Source: Dipetalonema caudispina (Eukaryota > Nematoda > Chromadorea > Rhabditida > Onchocercidae). From it: a DNA stretch of 64,000 bases. The stretch is from positions 186,001 through 250,000 of the forward strand of contig JABVXV010000003.1 in NCBI GenBank assembly GCA_013365325.1. The letters run 5' to 3'. Shown piece by piece: positions 30,301-42,800 of this stretch; the first letter of the stretch is position 1, and each line of letters opens with the position of its first letter. The translations under genes were made by a program, and so were the position numbers. Under the pieces are notes generated by a model. That model was given only the letters and a program-made list of their open reading frames with translations, made no database searches and was not told the DNA's origin.

Positions 30301-33300
30301 ATTTTCGGCAGCTGGCAAAAATTGCCGTTAGTGTTACTGTTTTCTGAAATTCATTTATCCAACTTAATCGGTAGCGGTAATTTCTTGAGCTCATGATACA
30401 GAAACAAAGTTAACACCATCACAGATTTATGTGCAGCTCATGAATAAGTTAGAGAAATGAAAGAAATGATTAAAGAAATCCTTTCCACCTCCTTCAATAT
30501 TAATCTATTTCACTTCAAAAAACCTCATGCATCGAGTACATTAAAGAATTGTGCTGGATTTACCGCGTAATTAATTGCTAGCTTAGTTTACAGAGCTTTC
30601 CTTACTGTTTCTTAAAATTGTGTTCGAACAGAGAATTCATATAATGAATTATCAAACGAGGTTGTAATTTTCCAGGCACCTATGGATGAATCACAGCACT
30701 TTCCATCTGCTGTTAACAGTCAAGGTATGATTTTTGAGGAATTTGGTAGATAATTTGAAGTCTATTATGTATCGAATGAATACAGGGTTTTTCATTCAGA
30801 TCTGACGACAGCTTTTCCCCCATTCACTTCTTCTCGTTTGATGGTTCGAAGTTGTGATGGTTTGGTCGAAATGATGGGTGACTGGAAGATTGGGCAGTTG
30901 CTGGGAGATCTATTTGTTTCCGGACGTTTAACTTCTTCAGCTTGGTAGGTTCTTATTTTATCATAATTTTTACTTTTCACTACAAATCTGTGGTAAACAA
31001 ATGGCACTTATTTCTGTTGAAATATTCTTCATGTGGTTTAATATATGCATGCTCCTTAGTTGCTTTTAGTATGGTTAAGCATGTACTTTGCGATACACGC
31101 GAAAATTAAGATAGTAGCGGTCAGTTTACAGAGAAGTACATTTGTTGTTTAATTTTTTCTTTTTTTCCTGATGCTTCGCAATATTTCATTTCTAGTCTTG
31201 TTTTTCTAAATCATGTGTTTTACAGGAAGCAAAAAATAGTTGGTGGCGATACAGCAAAAGTAGCAGTTGAAGATAGCGCTGACGGCTATTACACTGTTGC
31301 TCTTTCGTTTGTTCAGCGCTCAGGTTTGTCTTCAGCTGTTTTTAGGTTGGAGTAGTAAATTCAGTTCGTCGGTATCCTGTTAACAGGTATTAAAACAAAC
31401 GAAGTAAATGATGAGTGATGTTTTTAGCCTTTCTTAAAGAAAGCCTAATATATGGTCATACTGAAGTGTATTTGCTTCACCAACGAGTGACCATTGCACT
31501 TATTTCTCGAATTACTCTCATGTTCCAAATATAATTTTATAACTAAGTTAGCATAATTTATCAAAACTGTTTGCCGTATATTTTCAATTATTTTTGTACT
31601 TTTCTTAGAATTGAAAGGTCATTTGACTCATGCACTACGACTACATGATTTTTGCAGGGTCGTACGTCAGACATATTCCATATCTTTGTTAATACCTTGA
31701 ATTTGTGTTTTTCTTACCACTAGTTGTCAGATAATCATATTACTCACTTATTAAGGATTAAAATGTGGTTATTGAATGAAAGATAGATTTAGTGGTTATT
31801 CCAGGTATGACAGGAGGTACTAGTGCCAAACCATGTCAAAAGCCAGATGTAACGCTCACGGAACAGACTTCAACCTTGCAATATTTTGCACGCGCAAGTG
31901 GTCTCGCACTTTTAGCGCTACATTTGCAAGTACATCATCCAACATTTAATGCTCCTACCGTCATTCCTTCATTCAGGTCTTGTATCTTTTTTATATTTCA
32001 CGAATGGAAAACGAGAAATGGACAAAGTCATACAATTAAGATTTTGAAATTATCTGGTAAAATATCCACTGCTTCATGTTTCGCATTTGCTAACGGTTGA
32101 CCTTTAGAACTTCTACAGTGTCTTACATTGTAAATGCGAGAGCAGAATGCTGTAGCTATTTCTCAGCATTGCTGTGCACATGAAAGCTATATTTGAGATA
32201 CAAGAAGAATGAATTTATTTTATTCTTAATTCGCTTTGATTACTCTTGAGTAACATCATGAATTTTCATAAAATCACATGTCATGAACTTTCTCCCTACA
32301 TAGGACGAGAAAGTAAGGTGAAAACTTCAGTAAGAGGGGTGAAAACTCGAAAGGAGGATGAAAAAAATAAGACAAAAACTTGAAATGATGAAATGTTTTA
32401 ATGGTTTTTCTTAATCGCTTCCTCCCTGGTAGATGTCGTCTTTTGCATTGTACCTAATTAAAAATTGGTTGTTACCATGATTAAGACGTCATGATAGATA
32501 TAATGTAGTAGTGATTAACTGTAATTAAATTCTCAAAGAATGTGAAAGTCGGATTTGATCGTGTTTAAATTGTAGTTGCTTTAGGGATTCAAAAGGGAAA
32601 GCAGCTGAGCAGCGATGGTTAGATTCATCAGAAACGGTAGCTATGAACGAAATGCTGCCATCGAGTTATGCATGTCCAACATCAATTTTCTCTTCTCCTG
32701 ATCTGTCAGCTGGGGAGCCAGTATACAGTACCTTGTATGTACCTGTTTTTGGTGCTGAAACCGATTTGGGTCCTAGCTACGAAGACTTCGAATATATCGA
32801 TTCTACTGCTCAGGGAGAAGTGAAAGGATGGACATATTATCCCTTATTCTCTCAAACAGACAATTTGGGAAATCATGCAGCGGTTAATTCTTATTTTTAA
32901 TATTTCAGTTTCTCACTTTATAACTCTTTAACTTCATGCTTGGCTAAAGCCTTTGTAAAAATGAGACTTTTGGTTAAACATCTGAGAATTTATACTTATT
33001 CTTATAAGTTCTCTTCAGCCTAAAAAACTGCAGAAGATTGGTTCACAGCCATCGAATCGAACGCTATCAATAGGTCTATCGCCACATGTAGTCGTCGCTT
33101 TCAGCATATTTTTAAGATTGGAAGGTTATGCCGAACTTCTGGTAACGTACGATCGCAAACGTGCTAAAGGCCTTCTGCGGCTTGCAATGGGCGTCATCAC
33201 TACTGAAAGTAATTATCTTTTTTGTTTCCTTTCTTCTGTACTGGAATTTTTCCTATGATTAAACGTAATACCGAGATCTTGCAGTTGGTTTGACCCGTAA

Positions 33301-36300
33301 TGCCTCATTCTAAAAGCATTGGTCTCATCTGAAAGATTTTTGCTATCGTTAGACATTCTAAAACACTTTCACTATCGTCAGACTGCACAGAACTGCAGAG
33401 AATTCTCTACTATCAGCAGTAAGAAGTTCTTGCTCGTATTTTGAAGTGTAGAAAATAGAAGTGAAATGACGAAACAGCTTGCTGCGAAGCTACACTTTTA
33501 TGTAATTTCTTGTTCTATTGGATATCGTTTTTCTAAGTTACAGCATCGCTTGTGAATAAACCGCAGGTGCTGAAGCCAGGTATATTTCACAGAGCCACCC
33601 AGTCACAATCTCAATCAAAGCAAAAGTCGGAGTGCGAAAATCTTGGTTCATTGCCTTTTGTCGTTCTAGAAGAATTATTCAATAAATATTTGCCCCATAC
33701 AGCTGCTGGAAAGTAAGTTATGCTACATCATATCATCATTTTCCTCATTATTATGCTAAATAGTCAGGAACAAAAAACCGTGAAAAAAAAAACATGAAAA
33801 TAACCAGCAATCCCAACGTCTTGATTTCTTATTATGCAGGACTTCTAATTTTTGGGGGATTTGAACGAAGTTAAGGTGCAGTATGACAGTAACTATGATT
33901 CATCCGTCCTTTCCTTCTCTTTTTCAACCTTCACTTTTAAATCATATACATCGTTTGCACTTTACCAGATCTTTCGGATCGGGGATTTAGAGCTTCACTA
34001 TTTGGATTCCATGCTGATCTCTAGAAGTTTGTAAATTTAATAAATTATCAAGAAAAAGGGGGTAAATAAGATGAGAAGGGATGAAAGGGGAAAGGGATCG
34101 GAAGATAAAGAGACGAAAAGAGGAGTGTTACAACTAAATACCACAGAGCACTTCCTGTCAATCGATAAACAAATTTGTGTCATAGAATTATTAGAGCAAT
34201 ATCATTGTCGTTATCAAGTACTGTAATCAATTTTTATACTTTAGGTAATTTTTACGAAGTTGTTCATTACACTTATAATGACGTAATTAAAAATAGAAAC
34301 ATAACCTATAGAATTCAACAGTATAGAACAAGTTGATGATCTATTAGTGTATGCTACAGGTCCTTACGAGAAGCTGCAGTAACCAGTGGTGTTTTGGATG
34401 TTTTGTTGGATTGTTTGGCTCATTATACCCATCAAAAGCATAAGGAAAGGTCCATTCGGCCGTCGTCCCTTCCGCCAGCTCCTGAGACGGTAAACACATT
34501 TTTGTACAAAATCAACATTGTTTAGTGTTACTTTTTGTGCACAGCTTTTATTCAGGCTGTTTTGGTTGAACGCTTGTTACGAGGCTCGATGGAATCGGAA
34601 CAATCATCTGGTGAGGGAGCCAACTTTGGCTTGGCAACAGAAGAGCGTGTAAATAGTTCTGGTAATACTGGTTCAGCAGTAAGCTCTGCTTCGAATGTTG
34701 CGCAACAGCACAATTTCTGGGCCAAAGGTACTGGTTTTGGCAGTGGAACTACGCAGCAACAGTGGAATGTTGATTTGCATGTCCTGAAGCGAAAACAGGA
34801 CGAACAGAACGTAACTCATCTGTTAAGGGTATGTTTTGTTTCTTTTGTGAAAAAGTGATGACGGTGTGCTTCCTACGCATTCTGTTTCTTTTTTTTTTTT
34901 TTTCTTTTTTTTTTCTTAGTTGCTTTCTTTGTTGTAAAAAGCGGTAGAATCTGCTATTTGGTAATACAGTTAAACATTCTGTCTCGTATGCTGAACAATC
35001 ATATAATGAAAGGAGATCTGTTCTCGTTTGACTGTTCTGCTGGCGTCGTGTTTTCAAAGATAGTACGAACTTTTAAATCTGGAAATTTTATAATTCTTTA
35101 CTTTATCGGTACAAATTCTAGGTACTTTCAAGCTTTATATATCCTAAAATTAACAAATATTTGGAAGTGGAGAAGAATCGATCAACTGATGTTAGTGGAG
35201 GTAATGCAGTTGCTCCACTGGCATCTTTGGATTCGGAAGACACTGAAGCTTATAGTAGAAGCCAAAGTATATCACCAATGTGTATGTCAGGTAACGTTTT
35301 AACTAATTTAGAACTTTTCTCTATAGTTTTATTTTAGATATTTCATTTGCTTTCTAGCTTTTGATGTCGCCTACATTCTTTTCTGTTAGATTTAGTGAGA
35401 CCATTTTTTTGCAGATCTGATGATACCAGGGCCTTCATCGGGACATGAATCACTTCCTTCAGCTATTTCAGCAACTTCTGTGAAATGGTCCTTGAGCTCA
35501 GCTGTGGTTAAAATGCTATCTCGCTCCTGTTTATTGCCAGCTATTTGGGCATATCTTAGGAATGATTCAGGTTCGTCTCATTCCATATGATCCAATTTTC
35601 TGTAGTGAATGATTTGGTAGTCCTGATGATCTTGGTATATTCTTTCTTGGTGCAGTTTCCTGTTAATGTTTTTCACTTCTTTGATCTCCTTTTTGAAGAA
35701 TTTTAATATCATCCTTTTTCTCTTCGTTGCAGTTTTGGACATATCTCAGCATGTGGAATTGTATGAAGCAGTTATGCACATGATAGCTGCGTTGGCATTG
35801 AGTCCAGAATCAACAGATGGAAAAAGGGAGGAAGAGGATGAAATTACTGCATTGCTTTCGGAACCGGAATCAGGCTGTTCAATGCATGCGATGTTAAAGA
35901 AACTGTTCGATTGTGTTTCTGCATATCTTACCAGACTTGCTGTTGAATCAAATGAAACCAGGTTGCAAAAGTAAGGATTTCATTAATAGGCGTCATGATG
36001 GGCACAAATTTAATAATGATAATCTAGGGAAACAAGTTGGAAGATCACCCTACTGCTAGAATGATCGTAATGTTTTACGTCATTTCTTGATCGCTTTTTG
36101 TTATATTTCCTCTTATTTTTCTTATTGAAGAATTCTCCAACTATTCTTAGATTTTGAGCGAGGACATTATATAAGGTCCCGGAACTGTAACTCCTATATA
36201 TCCAAGTTCCTGCACCTCACTAATATCGTTATGGCGCAATAGTAAGAAATATATTCGATTAATAATGATAATTATAATAGTGATGTTGCATTGTAGCTGG

Positions 36301-39186
36301 ATTAGAGAAGTTGACTTAAGTACTGAGAGTCTACAGATGACGAAAGAATTGAAGATTCATATTTTCTTAGAATGTCTGTTTAACTATGGGTTAATCTTAA
36401 TAATACATATGCGATAATTTCCTTTAGTTTGGACAAATGTGGATAATGTTTGAGTAGAAATTATTGGTCGCTGAGTCGAGAAATTCCGTATGAGATTCTG
36501 AGATGTTACTGTTTGTTGCACTAAAGAGTTCGAACAATATTGAGAAAAAAATCTGTGAATGATCTATGCCATTCCAAACATCACTTCGAATTTGAATTGT
36601 ACTAATCATTTTTTTTAGTCTAAACATCCAGCAAACTGTGGAAAGTAATGAAGAATCCACACAAACCCGCGAAGAAGGTCTTATGCGACTTGCACCACTA
36701 ATCACCATAGTTTGTGTGATTCTTTCGAAGCGTAAATTTTTATTTCTTTTGTAATTTTATTTTACGGTTTGGTGGATGTTTTGGAAATATTCTGGGATAT
36801 GATTCATTCATGTTTTATTAATTTGTTTTATTGCTTCTCTGTAAAGCAACCGTAGCTCAATGATTACTGGTTATTGTTTTTCACTTTTTTCCAACTGTAA
36901 TTGTACTGCTTTCTTATAGTTTATGATAGAAGCTTTTTTAGGAGTGAAAGAGTTACCTGTGAAGTTACAGAATAATGAAAAAGATGCGGTTACTGAAGAA
37001 GAAAGATATATTAAAATTATGAAGGCTTTGCAATTTGGTTAGCGATTCATTTTTTATTAATACATTAATTCTACTTCTTGTGTATTAGTTCTTATCAAAT
37101 TGGAAATGTGAATATGCTGCAGCTAGTAATCATTTTCCAGAGACAATATCGTTCTTCGCAGAAGGTTCATTCATTCCATATCATTATGAAAGTTCACTTT
37201 CCTCGGTTGGCACGAGCAGTTCGATGGGAAAACGTACCAGACGTTTAGCGCAGGAAATCGTTACACTGAGTAATTCACTGCCATTGAGTTCAAGTAGTTC
37301 TGTTTTTGTTCGTGCTTGTGAAGAACGACTGGATGTCATGAAGGTGTGTTGTCGTTTTCATTTGCAAGTTTTTGAATTTCCCTGTTTAGTTACTTTTTCG
37401 AAATACAATATAATATTTCTTAAGAAGATAGAAACTATATTGCATGAAGGGAAATGTAAGATCTGCAAAAAGATGGTAAACATAACAGTGTATAGTACTG
37501 ATGTAGATTTCTGAAAAATACTGCTCAGATTTCAATTAAAATTTTTCGTACAATTTGCACCTTCATGATTTCGAATGTTTTTTTATAGGTGTTGATTACG
37601 GGTCCAGCAGATACTCCATATATGAATGGATGTTTTGAATTTGATGTTTGGTTTCCAACCGACTATCCAAATTCACCTATGCATGTAAATCTTGAAACGA
37701 CTGGCAATCATACTGTTAGTTTCGTTGATGATTTCTGACTGTATAGTGAAATTATTTTATCAAAGCTATTTGCGAAGATGTCTACGATTTTTCATTTCAT
37801 TAAGTTTTGTCCTCAAGAATACCATTAGTATATTTAGTATGAATTACAGGTTAGATTTAATCCTAACTTGTATAATGATGGAAAAGTGTGTTTATCAGTA
37901 CTCAACACATGGCATGGTCGACCTGAGGAACGATGGAATCCGGAAACCAGCAGTTTATTGCAGGTATAAAATTAACTGCCGTATACTATCCTTTCTCTTA
38001 ATATACTTATTTATTATATAATTACTTATAGTTTTTTTCCTACTGGTTTTATCCCAAATGTGAATATTTAACGATAAAGAAAAAATCTCTTATCTATTTG
38101 ATTTGCATCGGATATTTTTTGAGGTGATTGTAAGTGTGCAGTCTTTAATCTTAGTAGCGGAACCGTATTTTAACGAACCAGGATACGAACGATCAAAATG
38201 TACTCAAGCAGGACAACAGGTGTGCATTCCAGTCTTGCAGTTACTGTTTTGAACAAACTTGTCCTCAGTAAATTAATTGATTTATGTAAATGTGGCTGTC
38301 TCTTTCTGCTGAGTTTTTTACTTTATTTGTTTCATTTTCCATCTAATTTTTCCTTAATTTTCAGTCCTCTGTTATCCTAAACTTTCATTTATGTCATGAA
38401 GTCAACTTAGGCATCACGAGATTATGATGCTAATATTCGGCAAGCGGTGGTGAAGTGGGCGATGCTTGAAATGATACGGCATCCTCCACCAGCTTTCGCA
38501 GATATCGTGAAGAAACATTTTTGGCTGAAACGAAAGGAAATATTGTCACAGGTTCAACAGTTTTCGGAGAATTCAAACATCATGAATCTAATTTTAGTTT
38601 TCAAAAACCTAGACTTAAGTTTCTAATAGTAATTTAACCTTACCTATCAAAAAGTCGAGAACCCTCTAACAGCTTATTATTCCAGTTGGGCGTACCATAA
38701 GCAAATACTTGTTATTTTTTTGAGGTATCGAAATGGATTGCTGAGATGGAACAACTAGTGAAACACCAACGCGGAAGCGGGAGGAGCATCCATGGTCATC
38801 TTGCTTCTTTAAAGGTGTTTCTAATACTTCAAGTTCTCCACGTATTACGTTTTTTGTCAACTTGTAACCTTCGTTAGGTATGCAAATTTCGTCGCAAACT
38901 ACCATAAGTCAATATTTACGGATATTTTGTGGATTTGGTTTGTTTTACTAAGTGTTTGACCGTTCAGAGGCATGCTGCTGCATTGGAGGATGAATATCGA
39001 CGGATGGAGTGTCCTGCAGATCTTCAAACTATAAATGTATCATTCACTCAGCTAGCAAGTAGCTCTGAAAACAAACAAGCAAATCTAACAATGAGTGAGC
39101 AGCAATCACAGAGTTCGGATGGTTCGGGACAGATACCTCACGACAGTTTAAAGAGCCTCTCAGTGATGAAGATCCTCAAATTATGA
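1..39186 (+). CDS. birc-6: BIRC6/BRUCE-like giant E2/E3 ubiquitin ligase (5' part missing)
   Basis: BIRC6 is a very large cytosolic protein that joins an inhibitor-of-apoptosis BIR module to a ubiquitin-conjugating (UBC) domain and ubiquitinates caspases, SMAC/HTRA2 and autophagy factors. Conceptual splicing gives about 92 exons, about 13.5 kb and roughly 4,495 codons, with intron phases agreeing across nearly every junction. Landmarks shared with human BIRC6, in order: FVQCFKLP near the left edge (human about residue 715), [11 protein letters not shown] at 7,885, [17 protein letters not shown] at 8,820, [17 protein letters not shown] at 9,590, [13 protein letters not shown] at 25,210, [12 protein letters not shown] at 34,718, [20 protein letters not shown] at 37,233, and the UBC core at 37,589-38,219 with stop TGA at 39,184-39,186. 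The beginning of the propeller and the BIR domain would lie to the left of this window. Individual splice sites are by eye; family identity is very secure. Confidence 0.95.
6500..12502 (+). other. BIRC6 exon block B: jelly-roll domain and start of helical repeats
   Basis: Sixteen exons: 6500-6575, 6770-7020, 7475-7550, 7780-7959, 8071-8177, 8452-8608, 8763-8929, 9227-9368, 9578-9792, 9931-10089, 10514-10727, 10913-11088, 11586-11756, 11810-11925, 12156-12213, 12343-12502. Exons 9227-10089 encode a galactose-binding-like (jelly-roll) fold: [14 protein letters not shown], then [16 protein letters not shown], then [18 protein letters not shown], aligned almost strand for strand with human BIRC6. 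The TP-rich linker at 8,820-8,870 just before it is conserved too. From 10,514 the sequence becomes alpha-helical, as in the armadillo-like body of BIRC6. The intron 9369-9577 carries the large palindrome listed separately. Confidence 0.8.
9421..9495. repeat. near-perfect palindrome in a BIRC6 intron
   Basis: Two 36-nt arms (9421-9456 and 9460-9495) separated by only 3 nt are reverse complements with two mismatches; the arms begin AACTCTGTTTTACTTT and end TTTTGTATCA at the turn. Looser complementarity continues outwards for roughly 10 nt more. It lies in the intron between exons ending 9368 and starting 9578. This could be a relic of a fold-back transposable element or a locally generated inverted duplication. 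Confidence 0.9.
13079..24149 (+). other. BIRC6 exon block C: central helical repeat region
   Basis: Twenty-seven exons: 13079-13251, 13778-13939, 14429-14530, 14790-14838, 14999-15186, 15411-15501, 15807-16028, 16375-16501, 16975-17106, 17328-17442, 17896-18037, 18174-18380, 18543-18634, 18710-18777, 18855-18891, 19257-19396, 19529-19743, 19905-20056, 20437-20535, 20808-20935, 21166-21260, 21657-21787, 22110-22226, 22599-22670, 23119-23220 (or 23235), 23559-23698, 23935-24149. Recognisable pieces are [12 protein letters not shown] (13,094), the basic coiled-coil exon at 13778, [13 protein letters not shown] at about 20,900 and the Ser-rich acidic linker at 18174-18380. The 3' end of exon 13778 and the very small exon 18855-18891 are the least certain. 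Exon 22599-22670 is inferred only from open phase-0 frame and splice sites. Confidence 0.65.
14229..14251. repeat. poly-T run
   Basis: An uninterrupted run of about 23 T residues in a BIRC6 intron. It sits well upstream of the acceptor at 14,428, so it is more likely slippage-prone low-complexity sequence than a functional polypyrimidine tract. Confidence 0.9.
24361..24457. repeat. two adjacent hairpins in a BIRC6 intron
   Basis: First hairpin: GAAGAGTGGAAGC at 24361-24373 pairs with GCTTCTACTCTT at 24380-24391 (one mismatch, 6-nt loop). Second: 24394-24410 (ATCAAATTATATCGCCT) pairs perfectly over 17 nt with 24441-24457, loop 30 nt. They are almost contiguous, in the intron 24150-24715, and neither overlaps a splice site. 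Confidence 0.85.
24716..30326 (+). other. BIRC6 exon block D: second jelly-roll domain and following helices
   Basis: Twelve exons: 24716-24919, 25154-25360, 25525-25664, 25771-25889, 26395-26609, 26747-26949, 28131-28249, 28517-28680, 29061-29195, 29423-29672, 29884-30074, 30187-30326. [14 protein letters not shown] at 24,718 aligns with human [23 protein letters not shown]...[12 protein letters not shown] is the second beta-sandwich (human RRARSAAWSYIF...EIHIQPHLASL). Exon 28131 ([17 protein letters not shown]) matches human HCVAAILWHSYEL. The start of exon 29423 was chosen because it is the only nearby AG that restores the frame. The 1.18-kb intron 26950-28130 is the longest in the gene and holds no coding signal I can see. 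Confidence 0.8.
30676..36731 (+). other. BIRC6 exon block E: region before the UBC domain, including the ubiquitin-like insert position
   Basis: Thirteen exons: 30676-30724, 30800-30944, 31226-31323, 31805-31976, 32585-32882, 33019-33208, 33544-33712, 34360-34489, 34556-34828, 35122-35290, 35415-35570, 35733-35970, 36619-36731. Exon 30800 ([14 protein letters not shown]) occupies the place of the human ubiquitin-like domain (LAQLLTLLYDRKLPQG), but similarity is weak. [18 protein letters not shown] at 33,100 and [12 protein letters not shown] at 34,718 are strongly conserved, and [18 protein letters not shown] spans the 35,570/35,733 junction (human SQSCLIPAMSSYLRNDSV). Confidence 0.85.
36942..39186 (+). 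other. BIRC6 catalytic UBC (E2) domain exons
   Basis: Eight exons: 36942-37037, 37141-37343, 37589-37714, 37850-37963, 38124-38219, 38411-38551, 38725-38814, 38968-39186 (stop). The E2 core reads [20 protein letters not shown], then [49 protein letters not shown] and [17 protein letters not shown]. The active-site cysteine is the TGT codon at about 37,889-37,891 within [11 protein letters not shown], and the structural HPN-like region is replaced by FNPNLYNDG as in other BIRC6 proteins. The helical C-terminal extension ([19 protein letters not shown] and [14 protein letters not shown]) is also kept. The last ~50 residues are Ser/Gln-rich and not conserved. Confidence 0.95.
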
Positions 39187-39847
39187 AAGCTTTTATTGCA
39201 TGTTTTCCCGTGAGGAACTGGTGTTTTCTCGAACTTTCTTTCACTAGAAAGGGGTTTTGGAAATTTAAACGGGAAATTGCGGGAATTTCAAAGAAAAAAT
39301 TACATAGTACGAACACCTCGTGTTCACAATATATTGCTGGTTTTGGATGATTAATTATGCCAAAGTCAAGTTGCAGTGTGGACTTCACATGTTATGGCTT
39401 TGCAACTCGTTCTTCTTTTCGCTAGGACATGTTTCACAAAGTGAACAGTTTTTCTTTCTGGTGTATTTCGAGAACTTCAGAATTTCATTTTACTCTTCAC
39501 TTTAGTTCGTATATATAGTCATTCTGTTTTACTGATCTTCAAAATCTCATTAAACATGTAAATACTAGACAAGGGAAGAATGACATGCACTAAACAGATG
39601 CCATATTGAGCTCCATTCTTTTTGGCTTTGTTTTATGAGACAAACGTAGTAAACGTCGCATATTATGTGTAGAATTTTTTTTTACCGTTAAAGATGTTTT
39701 TTGAAAATTACTGCTGAAACAGTACTTTTAAACGTTTTTTGTTCATTCTTTGGCACACATCGAGAATTTTTTGACTTAAAAGTTGGTGCAATTTTCATAT
39801 ATCCTATAAAAATATGTGTCTTCAATATTGTTTGGTTCCCAAACTAA
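39187..39847. other. intergenic, convergent 3' ends of BIRC6 and xrn-2
   Basis: About 660 bp of AT-rich sequence between the BIRC6 stop (39,186) and the xrn-2 stop (39,848). It must hold both 3' UTRs and poly(A) sites. No extra gene is visible. Confidence 0.7.
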
Positions 39848-42800
39848 TTACCATCGGTATACTGAATGTTGGGGCGGTCGATCGCGGCCACGGCTTCTAG
39901 CACGCAAAGGAACTAATTCTGGATATGGTTCATATCGGAATGGATGTCTGAGAGGCATAGATGGTTGTGACATTCTTTCGTATTCGTTGAAATTTCGATA
40001 TCGCCTCGGATTTCCGTACCATTCTCCGCCCACCTGCCTTCTTTCACGAAATCTGAATGACAAACTTTAAGAAATATATTTTTAAAACTACGAGTTTATA
40101 TCGGGACGGATGTCTATAGGAAATCTGGGGTTTAAGACCAAGCCACTTAATTTCAAACTAACTTTAAAAAGTTTTTAATTTAATTTGGAAGTTTTTAATT
40201 TAATTTAATTCCTTATGAAAATAGTTGTAAATTGAAAAAGAAAACTAACTGATTTCCAGACGGCGGGTAGTTGGACATGCGGTCGTCTGCATAGGGCCCT
40301 GCTGGAGCCCAACATGAGGATTGGTATGGCCTACTATGCGAATCTACTTGGTATGCTTCGAAAAGCGGTCTAGGACTATGGCCGAAGCCGTGTTCAATCA
40401 TTCTTCGTCCTGCGTCACTTAATCTCTGTCGTGGTATTTCGCGCGAAAAACCTATTTGAGGTCGATAGGGCTGAAATAGTAAAAGTATTTTATGCAAAAG
40501 CTATGCGAAAAAGTAAGTCTAGAGCCAGACAACACTACAGTAGAAATAGCTGAATATTTTAAAAAGCTTCTACCAGAATATAAAAAAGATTAACACACTA
40601 CTCATTCTATGAGTTTCATGACTCACTTCTCTGCGATCCAGGTTCATGTCTTTCAAAGTTCGTGGCACATCAACAGCTCCCGGCAAACGTTTTGCAGCAA
40701 ATACATATCCCTTTTCAAACTGCGGATCTTTGTATATCATCATAATAGCTTTATTTTTCTAAAGTAAAAATTACTAATATTTATACCGTGAAAAAAGGAA
40801 TTGATGATTACTACCGAAATGTTTAACAATACGAAAAATAAAGGACTTAGTAAATCCAGGAATGTGCAACTCACAGCTATATCCGAGAATTCGTCTACTG
40901 AAAGTGGCGATTTGTAATTTTGTCCTCTCATTACAGCTTTCGCATCTACGTCAACAGTACCAGCCATTCCGAATGTTAGCGAGGTATCAATTGCTAAAGC
41001 GATCGAGTCTGAAATTTATAAAACATCTCGCTTCCATACCTTGGAGCTAATTTTAAAATCTTTGGCTTCCTTCTTAGGGAAAAAATAGAATCAATGTATA
41101 TATTGACAAGAAATTTATTTTTATTTTCAAAATACCTTGGGTTTAAGGCTGTTTACAACTGTCCTCAACACTGCATAAATATGTTATGAACACATTGCCT
41201 TTATAGCTCATGTTTTACTGCAACCTTACTGTATGTCTAAGCAATATCGAAGTTTAATCAACATGTTTTAAAACGTAGCGGTTTTAGTAGCATAAATAAA
41301 TCGAATACAAGCATATACCTTCTTTACCGTTTTCATACAGCTCCTCGGCGAATTTGTAGAAAGGATGTGAAGGTCCAACAAACAGTCGATCAGGACCTCT
41401 GGAATTTCTTTCCTTTTCAAAAGCGTCCAATTTATCTTCCATCTTCAAAGTATTATCAACTGTCATAAAACTATAACACTAACATCTCGCGTCCGAAGAA
41501 TAGTACAAACGAATGACTAAATAGAAAAAGTTCTAATCAAAAAAAATTAAGTTAGGCTGTTCCAATCATCACACTAACGAAGGTTCAAATAGTCCTGATC
41601 CTGATAAAAATGTAGACCTATTCCTTTTGGTATAGCTTTCCTCTTTAAAAGAAGACTTAAGGAGAATTTATTATTCTACTGCAACTGGCAAAAAAAGGAA
41701 CCGGCTTTAGAACTTCCAGAAGTCGTTTTTCATCCACAAACGGTAGTAACGCAACTCCTTGCCACGCACACTTTTTACCATTTAAGTCAATAACGAAATT
41801 GTCAGGATAAAAATCGATTATTGGCGAGGCCGGTGATATCATCAATTCTTGCCAAGCTTCTGGCAAATGCACCCTAAACGAGACCTTACGAGAATTTAAA
41901 TATTTTTTTGTCTTCACTGGATGTAAATCAAAACCAATAATCAGTTCGTCAATTAATGATTTACATTAAAGAAATATTTTTCCACATTTACAGAATAACT
42001 GTGCCAGTTAGTAACGGAAGGGTTTACTGTCAATATGTTAGGCATTTATTGCCTTTAATTCCTGTGAAAGAATTTATCTTAAATTCTGAGGATCTTCGTT
42101 TTTTTTATCTGCCTAACTTCCCTCTAATTTGATAAGACCACCTTCCTTTTTCTTATTAGACATACCTGCTTGCGGCTGGAAAGACACCCATGAGCTGTTG
42201 TAACGGTTTAAAAGGTTCGGTGTATGCACTGAAATCAGGTTTGAACTGAGAAATTGCATCAAAATCTGATGCGAATGGGGCGTAATGAAATGGATAGTAC
42301 CAGTCCCAGCTTGCGCAACCCTGAAACTTGAAGGTTTGGTAAAATGAAAATTTAAACATTTGATTAGCTATACAAAATGCACAGAATGCCTAACTGCCAC
42401 TAACCTGGTAATAGTAGTGTAATACCCAGCACAGGCCTTCCACATACGCCAGAGCAACTTTACGTCTGAATACAATATCTGTGCCGTCTACTTGGAATTT
42501 GCTTTTATAATAACGATCTTTCCATCCATCTTCCCACAATCTCACTTCGTCAAAGACTTCATCCTCTGAGCTAGAATCCTCTTTCTAAAAAAATGTGCAA
42601 GATAGGAAGTTGGACCGACATATAAATCCATAAAGGCAAAATTAATTGACACATCTTTGAGAAATTGCACGATTCAAGATTGCAGAACAACGAAGAAAAT
42701 AAAAAGCCTTAACCAATTGTTCGTGTTTGCGATCACTACTTTCTGATATATTAGTAGTAGGCATTGCTTCGGTGAAATCAAGCGCCTGAAGATACGGATT

